Positions 45,159 through 54,630 are shown, numbered from the stretch's first letter. The stretch: 64,000 nucleotides of DNA from Blastococcus sp. TF02-8 (GCF_003319175.1 NZ_QOHK01000012.1:1-64000); one strand, 5' to 3'. Translations and numbers: made by a program. The notes: a model not told the origin generated them from the sequence alone.

Positions 45159-46142
45159 GTGAGCTCGTCGCGCCCCGATGACCCGCCGGCCGCCAGGGCG
45201 TGGCCGGTCCGGTTGTGGGACCGGGTCGACGCCGTCGTCTCCGCCACCCGCGCCCGCTACGGCTGGTTCGACCGTCTGGCCCGGGCCGGTGGCCGCTACC
45301 AGCGGACCCAGGGCGACCTGATGGCCGCCGGGGTCACCTACTTCGCCTTCCTCGCGCTCTTCCCGGTCCTGCTGCTGGTCGCCTCGATCATCGGTCTGGT
45401 GCTCGCCGGCGACGAGCTGCTCCAGCGCGAGCTGTTCAGCGCCATCCGCGAGGCGTTCCCCGGCGGGCTGGGCCGGCGGCTGGTCGAACAGCTCTCCGGC
45501 GCCATCGACTCCGCGGGTGTGGTCGGGCTGATCGGGCTCGCCGGATTCCTGTACGCCGGCCTGCGCACGATGGACAAGCTGCGGGTGGGGATGGAGCGCA
45601 TCTGGAAGGGCCGGGTCGACGAGCCGGAGTTCCTGCGCGACAACCTGCAGGACGTCGTGGCCCTCGTGGCGCTCGGCGCGGTGGGGGTGGCCAGCCTCGG
45701 GCTCACCGGTCTGGTCAGCCAGGCCTCGTCCCGGGTGCTGGACTTCCTCGACCTCGCCGACGAACCGGGGTACGGCGTCCTGACCTGGCTGCTGGGCATC
45801 GGGCTGGCCATGGCCGGCGACGTCGTCGTCTTCCTGTGGCTGCTGCGCGTGGTGCCGGGGGTGACCAACCCGGTGCGGCGGCTGCTGCCCGGGGCGTTGT
45901 TCGGCGCGGTCGGCTTCGAGGTGCTCAAGCTGATCGGCGGGTACTACCTCTCGCTGATCTCCGACAGCGTCACGGCGTCGGCGTTCGGCGGCGCCGTGGG
46001 CGTGCTCGTCTGGATCAACCTGGTGGCGCGGTTCGCCTTCTTCACCGCCGCCTGGACGGCCGCCGGCCTCGCGCAGGAGGCTCCGCCGCCGGTCGGACCC
46101 GGCGACGTCGAGCCGATCCGGCGCCCAGCAGCGTCGCGCTGA
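45159..46142 (+). CDS. YihY/UPF0761 (BrkB-like) inner-membrane protein
   Basis: This 327-residue protein has a soluble N-terminus and about six hydrophobic segments, with the family-typical AAGVTYFAFLALFPVLLLVAS near residue 60 and VGLIGLAGFLYAGLRTMDKL around 125. The C-terminus ends with a short cytoplasmic tail. The family is of uncertain function, once called RNase BN in error. The last 101 nt overlap the end of the convergent carboxypeptidase gene, so both C-termini are encoded by the same DNA. Confidence 0.85.
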   Translation: MSSSRPDDPPAARAWPVRLWDRVDAVVSATRARYGWFDRLARAGGRYQRTQGDLMAAGVTYFAFLALFPVLLLVASIIGLVLAGDELLQRELFSAIREAFPGGLGRRLVEQLSGAIDSAGVVGLIGLAGFLYAGLRTMDKLRVGMERIWKGRVDEPEFLRDNLQDVVALVALGAVGVASLGLTGLVSQASSRVLDFLDLADEPGYGVLTWLLGIGLAMAGDVVVFLWLLRVVPGVTNPVRRLLPGALFGAVGFEVLKLIGGYYLSLISDSVTASAFGGAVGVLVWINLVARFAFFTAAWTAAGLAQEAPPPVGPGDVEPIRRPAASR

Positions 46143-47295
46143 GGACCGCCGCGCCCCCGAGGGCGGGCAGCAGCCACGGCGTGGCGGCACCGGTGGTCCG
46201 CCCCGCCCCGGGGCGCGGGGGCGCAGGGGTGGCGGCCGGGGCGGGCGCCGGTGCCGCCAGCAGGTCACCGGGGCGCACGAGCCGGCCGACGCCGGGTGTC
46301 GCCGGAGGGACGGCGAACCCCCAGTCGAGCAGCAGCGCCGCCTGGTCGGCCGCCCGCAGCGGCACGTTCTCGGTGTCCAGGACGCTCACGACCAGCCGTC
46401 GTCCGTCCCGTTCGGCCCCGGTGACGAAGGTGTGCCGGGCCGCATCGGTGAACCCCGTCTTCCCGCCGAGCCCGCCCGGGTAGCCGGCGAGGGGGTTCTG
46501 GTTCTGGATCTGGAACCCGGGGGAGCGGCCCTCGACCGGTGGGACGGCGGCGGTGGGGACGCGCAGCACCGCGGCGGCCGCGGGTTCCTCGAGCAGCGCG
46601 CGGAAGATCAGGGCCAGGTCGTAGGCCGAGGTCGTCTGTCCGGCCACGTCGAGCCCCGAGGGGTTCCCGGCCACCGTGTCGTAGGCGCCGAGGTCGGACG
46701 CGGTGCGGTTCATCGCCGCCACCGTCGCCTCCTGCCCGCCGGCGACGCGGGCGAGGGCGGAGGCGGCATCGTTGCCCGACTGCAGCACCAGCGCCTCGAA
46801 CAGCAACGACACGGGGTAGCGCCCGCAGGCCACGAGCCCGACCCGGCTGCCCTCCACCTGCTCGTCCTCCGGCGTGGCCTCCACGACCTGTGCCGGGTCG
46901 AGCCGGGGCACCAGCGTGAGCAGGGTGAGGGTCTTCAGGGTGCTGGCCGGGTAGTGGCGCCCGTGCGCGTCCCGGGCGGCGAGGACCCGACCCGACGAGG
47001 CGTCGGCCACCAGCCAGGCGGTGGCGGTGATGCCGGCCGGCAGCGGCGGCGCGCCGTCGGCCACCACGGTCCCGCGGGACCCCAGGCGCTGCCCACCGAC
47101 CGTGCTCCCGTCGGGCGCGGTGCCCCGCTCGGGCGGCCCGGTGAGCGGTGCCGACGGGGTGGGTGCCGCGGTGTCCGCGGTGGGGCGCGCCGCCGACGTC
47201 GGGTCGGTTGCGGGTGCGGCCGCCGCGGGACCGCCCGCGAGGAGGGCGAGGAGGGCGGCGGCGGCCAGCAGGGGCACGGCGCGGCGTCGTCGCAT
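46042..47295 (-). CDS. D-alanyl-D-alanine carboxypeptidase (penicillin-binding protein)
   Basis: This 417-residue protein has a signal peptide (basic start, AAAALLALLA core, ending near AAAAPA at about 27), a Pro/Thr-rich linker, and an S11-type catalytic domain with SxxK at Ser118-Lys121 (PASTLKTL), SGN at 173-175 and KTG at 279-281. The C-terminus adds a Pro/Ala stretch, a membrane segment (about 372-392) and a basic tail. It trims peptidoglycan stem peptides outside the membrane. Its end overlaps YihY on the opposite strand by 101 nt. Confidence 0.92.
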   Translation of the reverse strand: MRRRRAVPLLAAAALLALLAGGPAAAAPATDPTSAARPTADTAAPTPSAPLTGPPERGTAPDGSTVGGQRLGSRGTVVADGAPPLPAGITATAWLVADASSGRVLAARDAHGRHYPASTLKTLTLLTLVPRLDPAQVVEATPEDEQVEGSRVGLVACGRYPVSLLFEALVLQSGNDAASALARVAGGQEATVAAMNRTASDLGAYDTVAGNPSGLDVAGQTTSAYDLALIFRALLEEPAAAAVLRVPTAAVPPVEGRSPGFQIQNQNPLAGYPGGLGGKTGFTDAARHTFVTGAERDGRRLVVSVLDTENVPLRAADQAALLLDWGFAVPPATPGVGRLVRPGDLLAAPAPAPAATPAPPRPGAGRTTGAATPWLLPALGGAAVLSATLLGAGSARRRRVRPAAEPPARGRRPSRRR

Positions 47296-47422
47296 GCCGG
47301 CACCGTAGGCCGCGTGACCTGCGGCACCCTGCGCGCCGTCCGGGCGCCCCGAACGGATGAGCCTTCGCAACGATCGGGTCTCAGTCCGCAGCAGAGCTTG
47401 TAGCGCCCGTAGGGGCCGCGAT

Positions 47423-47428
47423 TAGCGT
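47423..47428 (+). promoter_or_regulatory. Candidate -10 box (TAGCGT) of the BMP gene
   Basis: TAGCGT is preceded by TTGTAG (47398-47403) at a spacing of 19 nt, slightly long. It would give a 5' leader of about 100 nt containing GC-rich inverted repeats before the GAGGAGA ribosome site. Confidence 0.4.
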
Positions 47429-47535
47429 CGCTGCCGGGTGCCTCCCGGGGCCGCGCACGCGGCCCGGCGGCACCGGATGTCCGATTCCGGACGCGCGGCC
47501 GCGAGCGGCGCGTCCCCCACACAGAGGAGATCGTC

Positions 47536-48588
47536 TTGCGCCGAGCGCGGATGACGAAGGCCGCGGCGCTGCTGCTGGCCGGCAGCCTGGCCCTGGTGGC
47601 CTGTGCCAGCGACGAGAAGGACAGCGGCGCGGGCAGCAAGGGCGGCAGCGACGGCGACCTGAAGATCGGCCTGGCCTTCGACACCGGCGGCCGTGGCGAC
47701 CAGTCCTTCAACGACTCCGCCGTCGCGGGCGTCGAGAAGGCCATCAAGGACCTCGGCGGCAAGGTGCAGGAGCTCTCGCCGAACGACGACGCCTCCAACC
47801 GCGCCGAGCTGCTGACCCAGCTCGCCGAGGCCGGCTACAACCCGGTCATCGCCGTCGGCTTCAACTACGACGACGTCATCGCCGAGGTCGCGCCGCAGTT
47901 CCCCGACACCACCTTCGCGCAGGTCGACGGCTCCAACGCCGACGGCAAGAAGGGCGACAACGTCACCGGTCTCCTCTTCGCCGAGGAGCAGGGGTCCTTC
48001 CTGGCCGGCGTCGCCGCCGCGCTGAAGACCGAGACGAACAACGTCGGCTTCGTCGGTGGCGTGCAGAGCCCGCTGATCGAGAAGTTCCAGGCCGGCTTCC
48101 AGGCCGGTGCCAAGGCCGTCAAGCCCGACATCCAGGTCCAGGTCCAGTACCTGTCCCCGGCCGGTGACTTCAGCGGCTTCGGTGACCCGCAGAAGGGCAA
48201 GCTCGTCGCCCAGGGCATGTACCAGAACGGCGCGGACATCGTGTTCCACGCCGCCGGCGGTTCCGGCAAGGGTGTCTTCGAGGCGGCCGTCGAGGCCGGC
48301 AAGCGGGCCATCGGCGTCGACTCCGACCAGTACCTGACCGCCTCGCCCGACCAGCAGGCCGTGATCATGACCTCGATGCTCAAGCGCGTCGACAACGCCG
48401 TCGAGAACTTCATCAAGGCCTACGCCGAGGGTGACGTCGAGGGCGCCACGGACATCGTCAACGACCTGTCCACGGGCGGCGTCGGCCTGGCCACCTCCGG
48501 TGGCTACATCGACGACATCGCCGACCAGATCAAGGACTTCGAGAAGAAGATCCTCGACGGCGACATCACGGTTCCCACCAAGCCGTGA
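47536..48588 (+). CDS. BMP-family nucleoside-binding lipoprotein
   Basis: This 350-residue protein is the solute-binding part of a nucleoside ABC importer. A lipoprotein signal ends at LVAC (Cys22 from the TTG), followed by a Ser/Gly/Lys linker and the two-lobed BMP domain (KIGLAFDTGGRGDQSFND, AAGGSGKGVFEA, GVDSDQ). The TTG at 47536 is chosen because GAGGAGA lies six bases before it; an ATG at 47551 lacks such a site. It precedes the ATPase, two permeases, cdd and deoA, which supports nucleosides as ligand. Confidence 0.93.
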   Translation: MRRARMTKAAALLLAGSLALVACASDEKDSGAGSKGGSDGDLKIGLAFDTGGRGDQSFNDSAVAGVEKAIKDLGGKVQELSPNDDASNRAELLTQLAEAGYNPVIAVGFNYDDVIAEVAPQFPDTTFAQVDGSNADGKKGDNVTGLLFAEEQGSFLAGVAAALKTETNNVGFVGGVQSPLIEKFQAGFQAGAKAVKPDIQVQVQYLSPAGDFSGFGDPQKGKLVAQGMYQNGADIVFHAAGGSGKGVFEAAVEAGKRAIGVDSDQYLTASPDQQAVIMTSMLKRVDNAVENFIKAYAEGDVEGATDIVNDLSTGGVGLATSGGYIDDIADQIKDFEKKILDGDITVPTKP

Positions 48589-48593
48589 CCGTC

Positions 48594-48626
48594 GGCCGCG
48601 GGTCCCGCTCCGGCGGGCCCGCGGCC
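48594..48626 (+). terminator. First hairpin after the BMP gene
   Basis: GGCCGCGGGTCC pairs with GGGCCCGCGGCC with one wobble. It begins 5 nt after the stop codon and probably limits read-through so that the lipoprotein is made in excess over the transporter. Confidence 0.65.
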
Positions 48627-48637
48627 CAGGTCGACCC

Positions 48638-48676
48638 GACGGCGGGTCCGGGCGCAGGTCGCCCGGGCCCGCCGTC
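48638..48676 (+). terminator. Second hairpin after the BMP gene
   Basis: A 17-bp stem (48638-48654 with 48660-48676, one G-U pair) encloses a five-base loop. The rest of the 296-nt gap to the ATPase gene shows only the ribosome site GAGGGAGAGG near 48870. Confidence 0.7.
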
Positions 48677-48884
48677 GTCGGTCCGGCCCCGGGCAGGAGG
48701 GCCGCGCGCCACCACCCGGGCCGGATGGGAGATCATGCGGCAGCCGGTTCCCGAGCGGGACCGGCCGCCCGACCCGGCCACCCGTGGCCGGCCGGTGCCC
48801 CGCGGCGGACCCCGCAGGAACCGGGGCGGACGAACGGACGTGCGCCGCGCACCAGCGGCACGCACAGCGAGGGAGAGGCCCACC

Positions 48885-50474
48885 ATGGCCGCAACAGCAG
48901 CGCCCGGCGGCGGCACGCCGCCCGTCGGCGCCCCCGGTGACGGCGTGCCCTACGCGGTCGAGCTGCGGGGCATCACCAAGCGGTTCCCCGGGGTCGTCGC
49001 CAACCGCGACATCGAGCTGCGCGTCCGGCGCGGCGAGGTGCACGCGATCGTCGGCGAGAACGGCGCCGGCAAGTCGACCCTGATGAAGACCCTGTACGGG
49101 ATGCACCGCCCCGACGAGGGCACGATCCTGCTCGACGGGCGCGAGACGACCCTGCGCAGCCCCGCGGACGCCATCGCCGCCGGCATCGGCATGGTCCACC
49201 AGCACTTCATGCTGGCCGACAACTTCACCGTCCTGGAGAACATCGTCCTGGGCAGCGAGCCGACCAAGGGCGGCCGGCTCGACCGCGCCGAGGCTCGGCG
49301 CCGCATCCGCGAGATCTCCGACCGCTACGCCCTCGGCCTCGACCCCGACGAGCTGGTCGAGAACCTCGGTGTCGGCGACCGGCAGCGCGTGGAGATCGCC
49401 AAGGTCCTCTACCGCGGCGCCCGCACCCTGATCCTCGACGAGCCCACCGCCGTCCTGGTGCCCCAGGAGGTCGACGAGCTCTTCGGCAACCTGGCCGAGC
49501 TCAAGCGCGAGGGCCTGACGGTCATCTTCATCTCGCACAAGCTCGACGAGGTCCGCAAGGTGGCCGACTCGATCACCGTGATCCGGCGCGGCACGACCGT
49601 GGGCACCGCCGACCCGCGGACGACGACGTCGCGCCAGCTCGCCGAGATGATGGTCGGCTCCGAGCTGCCCTCGCCGCACACCCGCACGTCGACCGTGCGG
49701 GAGGCCGCGGTCCTGCAGCTGAGCGGGGTCTCCGTGGCCTCGACCGACGGCGGCCGGCCTGCCGTGGACGACGTCGCGCTCACCGTGCGCGAGGGCGAGG
49801 TCGTGGGCATCGCCGGCGTCGAGGGGAACGGCCAGGCCGAGCTCGTCGAGGCGATCATGGGCCTGCGCTCGCTCGCGGCCGGCAGCGTCGACTTCGCCGG
49901 TCAGGACATCAGCACGTGGAGCACCCGCGCCCGTCGCGAGGGCGGGATCGGGTTCATCCCCGAGGACCGCCACCGCCAGGGGATGCTGCTCGAGGCCCCG
50001 CTGTGGGAGAACCGCATCCTCGGCCACCAGACCCGCCCGCCGGCGGTCAAGGGGCCGTTCATCGACCGCAAGGGCGCCCGTTCCGACACCGAGCGGATCA
50101 TGCGTGAGTACGACGTCCGCGCCCCCGGGCCGGACACGCTGGCGCACGCCCTGTCGGGCGGCAACCAGCAGAAGCTGATCATCGGGCGCGAGATGAGCTC
50201 GGCCCCCAAGCTGCTGATCGCGGCCCACCCGACCCGCGGGGTCGACGTCGGCGCGCAGTCGGTCATCTGGGAGCTGCTCAAGGACGCCCGTGCCGAAGGG
50301 ATGGGCATCCTGTTGATCTCGGCCGACCTCGACGAGCTGATCGGGCTCTCGGACACGCTGCACGTGATGCTGCGCGGCCGGCTCGTGGCGACCCTGGACC
50401 CGGCGGCGCTGACGCCGGAGGAGCTGGGCGGTCACATGACGGGCGCCACCGACTCCGCGGTGGGTGCGGCGTGA
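48885..50474 (+). CDS. Nucleoside ABC transporter ATP-binding protein
   Basis: This 529-residue protein has two ABC cassettes. The first has Walker A GENGAGKST and the Walker B segment TLILDEPTAVL; the signature there is degenerate (NLGVGDRQRVEIAK). The second has a poor P-loop (GVEGNGQAE) and the good signature LSGGNQQKLIIGRE, as in other sugar/nucleoside importers. ATG at 48885 is chosen for the GAGGGAGAGG upstream; the frame is open to 48585 but carries low-complexity Arg/Pro sequence. It overlaps permease 1 (GTGA). Confidence 0.93.
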   Translation: MAATAAPGGGTPPVGAPGDGVPYAVELRGITKRFPGVVANRDIELRVRRGEVHAIVGENGAGKSTLMKTLYGMHRPDEGTILLDGRETTLRSPADAIAAGIGMVHQHFMLADNFTVLENIVLGSEPTKGGRLDRAEARRRIREISDRYALGLDPDELVENLGVGDRQRVEIAKVLYRGARTLILDEPTAVLVPQEVDELFGNLAELKREGLTVIFISHKLDEVRKVADSITVIRRGTTVGTADPRTTTSRQLAEMMVGSELPSPHTRTSTVREAAVLQLSGVSVASTDGGRPAVDDVALTVREGEVVGIAGVEGNGQAELVEAIMGLRSLAAGSVDFAGQDISTWSTRARREGGIGFIPEDRHRQGMLLEAPLWENRILGHQTRPPAVKGPFIDRKGARSDTERIMREYDVRAPGPDTLAHALSGGNQQKLIIGREMSSAPKLLIAAHPTRGVDVGAQSVIWELLKDARAEGMGILLISADLDELIGLSDTLHVMLRGRLVATLDPAALTPEELGGHMTGATDSAVGAA

Positions 50475-51637
50475 CCGCCCTCCGCCGGATCGGCACGTCG
50501 CTGGCGGCGCCTGCGCTGGCCGTCGTCGTCGCCGTCGTCATCACGACGCTGGTCATCCTGCTGATCGGCCAGAACCCGCTCACCGCGTTGCAGGTGCTGG
50601 TCGACTTCGGTGAGACGCCGGCCCAGCAGACGCAGGCGATCGTGGTGATCCTCAACCGCGCCGTGCCGTTGTTCCTCGCCGGCCTGGCGGTCTCGGTCGC
50701 CTTCCGCATGGGGCTGTTCAACATCGGCGTCGAGGGCCAGTACCGCATGGCCACGGTCATCGCCGCGGGTGTGGGCGCCGCCGTGGTGCTGCCCGCCCCG
50801 CTGCACGTGCTGCTGATCATGGTGGTGGCCATGGCGGTCGGCGCGCTGTGGGCCGGCATCGTGGCCGTCCTCAAGGTCACCCGCGGCGTGAGCGAGGTGA
50901 TCAGCTCGATCATGCTCAACTTCATCGCGCTGGGCACCGCCTCCTACCTGCTGACCGGCCCGCTGCGCGGCAGCCCGGAGGGCGCGGCGATCATCACGAC
51001 GAAGGAGATCCCGGAGTCCGGCCGGTTCCCGGCCATCAACGGGCTGTTCGACGTCCTGGGGCTGGCGCAGCCGCGGGGCCAGCTGTTCGGTTTCCTCGTC
51101 GTCGCCGTCCTCGTCGGGATCGCCGTCTCGGTGCTGCTCAAGCGCACCCGGTTCGGCTTCGACCTGCGGGCGACCGGGCTCTCGCCCTCGGCCGCCACCG
51201 CCAGCGGCATCGACGCCCGCCGCATGGTCATCAAGACGATGCTCATCTCCGGCGCGGTCGCGGGGCTCATCGGCCTGCCCGACCTGCTGGGCCGCACGCA
51301 CAGCTTCGGCACCGAGTTCACCGCCGGGCTCGGCTTCCTCGGCATCGCCGTGGCGCTGCTCGGCCGCAACTCGCCGATCGGCATCGCGTTCGCCGCGCTG
51401 CTGTTCGCCTTCCTCGACCGGGCCGCGGTGCCGCTGCAGTTCGCCGACATCCCCGCCTCGGTGGTCACGATCATCCAGGGCACCATCGTGCTCTCGGTCG
51501 TCGTCGCCAACGAGATCGCCCGGCAGCTGACCCGCCGCCGGGCCGAGCACTCCACCGGGCAGGCAGCGCCACCGGTGCAGGAGCCCGCCGGCCCGGCCGG
51601 CACCCGCATCGACGCGCGACAGGAGGCGGGGGCATGA
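50471..51637 (+). CDS. Nucleoside ABC transporter permease 1
   Basis: This 388-residue permease of the BPD_transp_2 family has about nine hydrophobic segments, with the family-typical FRMGLFNIGVEGQY at about 76-89 and RATGLSPSAATASGI near 236. The C-terminal 45 residues are polar and Pro-rich. It overlaps the ATPase gene and permease 2, each by 4 nt. Together with permease 2 it should form the membrane channel for nucleosides. Confidence 0.93.
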   Translation: MTALRRIGTSLAAPALAVVVAVVITTLVILLIGQNPLTALQVLVDFGETPAQQTQAIVVILNRAVPLFLAGLAVSVAFRMGLFNIGVEGQYRMATVIAAGVGAAVVLPAPLHVLLIMVVAMAVGALWAGIVAVLKVTRGVSEVISSIMLNFIALGTASYLLTGPLRGSPEGAAIITTKEIPESGRFPAINGLFDVLGLAQPRGQLFGFLVVAVLVGIAVSVLLKRTRFGFDLRATGLSPSAATASGIDARRMVIKTMLISGAVAGLIGLPDLLGRTHSFGTEFTAGLGFLGIAVALLGRNSPIGIAFAALLFAFLDRAAVPLQFADIPASVVTIIQGTIVLSVVVANEIARQLTRRRAEHSTGQAAPPVQEPAGPAGTRIDARQEAGA

Positions 51638-52911
51638 CCGCGACCACCGCACCCACCGCGGCTCCGAGCCGTGGACCGCTGACCGAGCTGTTCCTCGGCG
51701 GTGGCCGTGCCCGCCGGATCACCTGGCTGTTCGTCGGCCTGATGCTCCTGATGTCCGCCGTGCGGGTCATCTCCGGCGAGCAGGCGCTCACCTCGTCCTC
51801 GACGTTCGCCGCGGCGCTGCTGCTGGCGGTGCCGATCGGCCTCGCCGCGCTGGGCGGCCTGTTCGCCGAGCGCGCGGGCGTGGTGAACATCGGTCTCGAG
51901 GGCATGATGATCCTGGGAACCTGGGGGGCCGGCTGGGCCGGTTACCAGTGGGGCTGGGCGGCCGCTCTCATCGGTGGTGCCGTCTTCGGCGCCGCGGGCG
52001 GGCTCCTGCACGCCGTCGCCACCGTGACCTTCGGCGTGGACCACGTGGTCTCCGGCGTCGCGATCAACATCCTGGCCGAGGGCGTGGTCCGGTTCCTCTC
52101 CGAGCTGCTGTACGCGGGGACGACGAACGGCGGTGGCGTCACGCAGTCGCCGGCGCTGTCGAGCCGCCCGCCGAGCTTCTCCCTGCCGGTGCTCTCCTCC
52201 GGTCCGGACCTCCTCGGTGACCTGGAGAACCAGCACTGGTTCCTGCTGTCCGACCTCGCCGGGCTGCTGCGCGGGCTCACCAGCGGCGTCGGTGTGCTGA
52301 CCCTGCTCGCCGTGCTGCTCGTGCCGGCCAGCTACCTGCTGCTGTGGCGCACCGCGTTCGGCCTGCGCCTGCGCTCCTGCGGTGAGAACCCGGCGGCCGC
52401 GGACTCCCTCGGCGTGCCGGTCTACCGGCTCAAGTACATCGCCGTGATCATCTCCGGCGCGCTGGCCGGCCTCGGCGGTGTCTTCCTGGTGTTCGTCGCC
52501 AACATCTACCGCGAGGGGCAGACCGGCGGTCGAGGGTTCATCGGCCTCGCCGCGCTGATCTTCGGCAACTGGCGGCCCGGTGGTCTGGCCGCCGGTGCCG
52601 GGCTGTTCGGCTTCGCCGACGGTCTGCAGCTGCGCAGCCGTGGCGCCGTCGTCGCGCTGCTGCTCCTGCTGGCGCTGCTGCTGGCCGTGGTCGCGGTGGT
52701 CCAGACCCGCCGCGCCCGGTTCCTGCAGGCGGCCTTCGCGGGCGGGTTCGCCGTCCTCAGCCTGGTCGGCTTCCTGACCATCGACGAACTGCCCGAGGGC
52801 ATCGTCTCCTTCACCCCGCACCTGATCACGCTGCTCGTGCTCTCCCTGGCCTCCCAACGGCTGCGGATGCCGAAGGCCGACGGGCTGGTCTACCGACGAG
52901 GAGAGCACTAG
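51634..52911 (+). CDS. Nucleoside ABC transporter permease 2
   Basis: This 425-residue second permease has the matching ERAGVVNIGLEGMMILG segment near 85-100 and RSCGENPAAADSLGV near 246, which mirrors permease 1 (GLFNIGVEGQY and RATGLSPSAAT). It is a little longer than usual, with a loop around 165-205 and a final hydrophobic hairpin. The stop shares one base with the cdd GTG. It completes the BMP-ABC system. Confidence 0.93.
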   Translation: MTATTAPTAAPSRGPLTELFLGGGRARRITWLFVGLMLLMSAVRVISGEQALTSSSTFAAALLLAVPIGLAALGGLFAERAGVVNIGLEGMMILGTWGAGWAGYQWGWAAALIGGAVFGAAGGLLHAVATVTFGVDHVVSGVAINILAEGVVRFLSELLYAGTTNGGGVTQSPALSSRPPSFSLPVLSSGPDLLGDLENQHWFLLSDLAGLLRGLTSGVGVLTLLAVLLVPASYLLLWRTAFGLRLRSCGENPAAADSLGVPVYRLKYIAVIISGALAGLGGVFLVFVANIYREGQTGGRGFIGLAALIFGNWRPGGLAAGAGLFGFADGLQLRSRGAVVALLLLLALLLAVVAVVQTRRARFLQAAFAGGFAVLSLVGFLTIDELPEGIVSFTPHLITLLVLSLASQRLRMPKADGLVYRRGEH

Positions 52912-53327
52912 TGAGCCAGATCGACTGGGACGCCCTGCGGGCGGCTGCCCGCGAGGCGATGACGCACGCCTACGCGCCGTACTCGAAGTTCCCGGTCGGC
53001 GTCGCCGGGCTGGTCGAGGACGGTCGCGTCGTCACCGGCTGCAACGTGGAGAACGCCTCCTACGGCCTCGGGCTGTGCGCCGAGTGCGGGATGGTCAGCG
53101 ACCTCGCCCGCACCGGCGGCGGCCGGCTCGTCGCCGTGGCCTGCGTCGGCGGTGACGGGCAGCCCCTCATGCCGTGCGGCCGCTGCCGTCAGCTGCTGTG
53201 GGAGCACGGGGGCGCCGACATGCTGATCGAGACCGTGTCCCTGGGCATCGTGCCGATGCGCGAGGTGCTGCCCGACGCCTTCGGCCCCGACGACCTGGTC
53301 GCGGCGGCAGAGCGGGGGCAGGGCTGA
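52911..53327 (+). CDS. cdd: Cytidine deaminase
   Basis: Cdd deaminates cytidine and deoxycytidine to uridine forms. The 138-residue tetrameric-type enzyme has zinc Cys56 and catalytic Glu58 (CAE), and zinc Cys89 and Cys92 (PCGRC). Length is normal. It shares one base with permease 2 and one with deoA, so it is translated with the transporter and acts on the imported nucleosides. Confidence 0.97.
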   Translation: MSQIDWDALRAAAREAMTHAYAPYSKFPVGVAGLVEDGRVVTGCNVENASYGLGLCAECGMVSDLARTGGGRLVAVACVGGDGQPLMPCGRCRQLLWEHGGADMLIETVSLGIVPMREVLPDAFGPDDLVAAAERGQG

Positions 53328-54598
53328 TGGACGCGATCGACGTCATCCGGGCGAAGCGGGACGGCCAGCAGCTGTCCGCCGAGCAGATCCGCTGGATCAT
53401 CGACGCCTACACCCAGGGGGTGGTCCCGGACGAGCAGGTCAGCGCGCTGCTGATGGCGGTCTTCTTCAACGGTATGGCCGCCGAGGAGCTCGCCGTCTGG
53501 ACCCAGTCGATGATCGACTCCGGTGAGCGCAAGGATCTCTCGCCGCTGGGCCGGCCGACGGCCGACAAGCACTCCACCGGCGGGGTGGGGGACAAGATCA
53601 CCCTGCCGCTCGCGCCGCTGGTCGCCGCCTGCGGGGTGGCCGTGCCGCAGCTGTCCGGGCGCGGCCTGGGCCACACCGGCGGCACCCTGGACAAGCTGGA
53701 GGCGATCCCCGGCTGGCGTGCCGACGTGCACGAGCAGGCGTACCTCCAGCAGCTCCGGGACGTCGGCGCGGTCATCTGCGCCGCCGGGCACGACCTGGCC
53801 CCGGCGGACAAGAAGCTCTACGCGCTGCGCGACGTCACCGGCACCGTCGAGTCGATCCCGCTGATCGCCAGCTCGATCATGAGCAAGAAGATCGCCGAGG
53901 GCGCCGACGCCCTGGTCCTCGACGTCAAGACCGGCTCGGGCGCCTTCATGCGGGACGCCGACGACGCCCGCACGCTGGCCCGCACGATGGTCGGCCTCGG
54001 CGAGGCGGCCGGCGTGCGCACGGTCGCGCTGGTGACGGCGATGGACCGACCGCTGGGCCGGACCGCCGGTAACGCGGTGGAGGTGGCGGAGTCCGTCGAG
54101 GTGCTCGCCGGTGGTGGCCCGGCCGACGTCGTCGAGCTCACGCTGGCGCTGGCCCGCGAGATGCTCGCCGGGGTCGGGCGGGACGACGTCGACCCCGCCG
54201 ACGCGCTCCGCGACGGCCGCGCCATGGACGTGTGGCGCCGGATGATCGCGGCCCAGGGGGGCGACCCCGACGCTCCGCTGCCGAAGCCCGCCGAGACGCA
54301 CGTCGTCACCGCTCCCGCCTCGGGCACGCTGACCCGCCTGGACGCCTATGCACTGGGGGTCGCCGCGTGGCGGCTGGGGGCAGGGCGGGCGCGCAAGGAG
54401 GACCCGGTGCAGGCCGCGGCCGGGATCACCTGGGCCGCCGGCGTGGGGGAGCAGGTGACCGCCGGCCAGCCGCTGCTCGAGCTGCAGACCGACGACGCCG
54501 ACCGCATCCCGCGCGCGCTCGAGGCGCTCGAGGGCGCGATCGGCGTCGACACCGACGACCGGCCGCTGCCGCTGATCCTGGAGCGCATCACCGCCTGA
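53327..54598 (+). CDS. deoA: Thymidine (pyrimidine nucleoside) phosphorylase
   Basis: DeoA splits thymidine or deoxyuridine with phosphate, giving deoxyribose 1-phosphate. The 423-residue protein has the phosphate/substrate motif KHSTGGVGDK at 81-90, the signature SGRGLGHTGGTLDKLE and the SSIMSKKIAEG and VKTGSGAFM segments. C-terminal domain length is normal. Its ATG overlaps the cdd stop. Deoxyribose phosphate made here could feed the aldehyde dehydrogenases at the right edge through DeoC, which is not in the window. Confidence 0.96.
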   Translation: MDAIDVIRAKRDGQQLSAEQIRWIIDAYTQGVVPDEQVSALLMAVFFNGMAAEELAVWTQSMIDSGERKDLSPLGRPTADKHSTGGVGDKITLPLAPLVAACGVAVPQLSGRGLGHTGGTLDKLEAIPGWRADVHEQAYLQQLRDVGAVICAAGHDLAPADKKLYALRDVTGTVESIPLIASSIMSKKIAEGADALVLDVKTGSGAFMRDADDARTLARTMVGLGEAAGVRTVALVTAMDRPLGRTAGNAVEVAESVEVLAGGGPADVVELTLALAREMLAGVGRDDVDPADALRDGRAMDVWRRMIAAQGGDPDAPLPKPAETHVVTAPASGTLTRLDAYALGVAAWRLGAGRARKEDPVQAAAGITWAAGVGEQVTAGQPLLELQTDDADRIPRALEALEGAIGVDTDDRPLPLILERITA

Positions 54599-54630
54599 CC
54601 CCGCGCCACTTCTACGGGGCCTCCCCTCGG

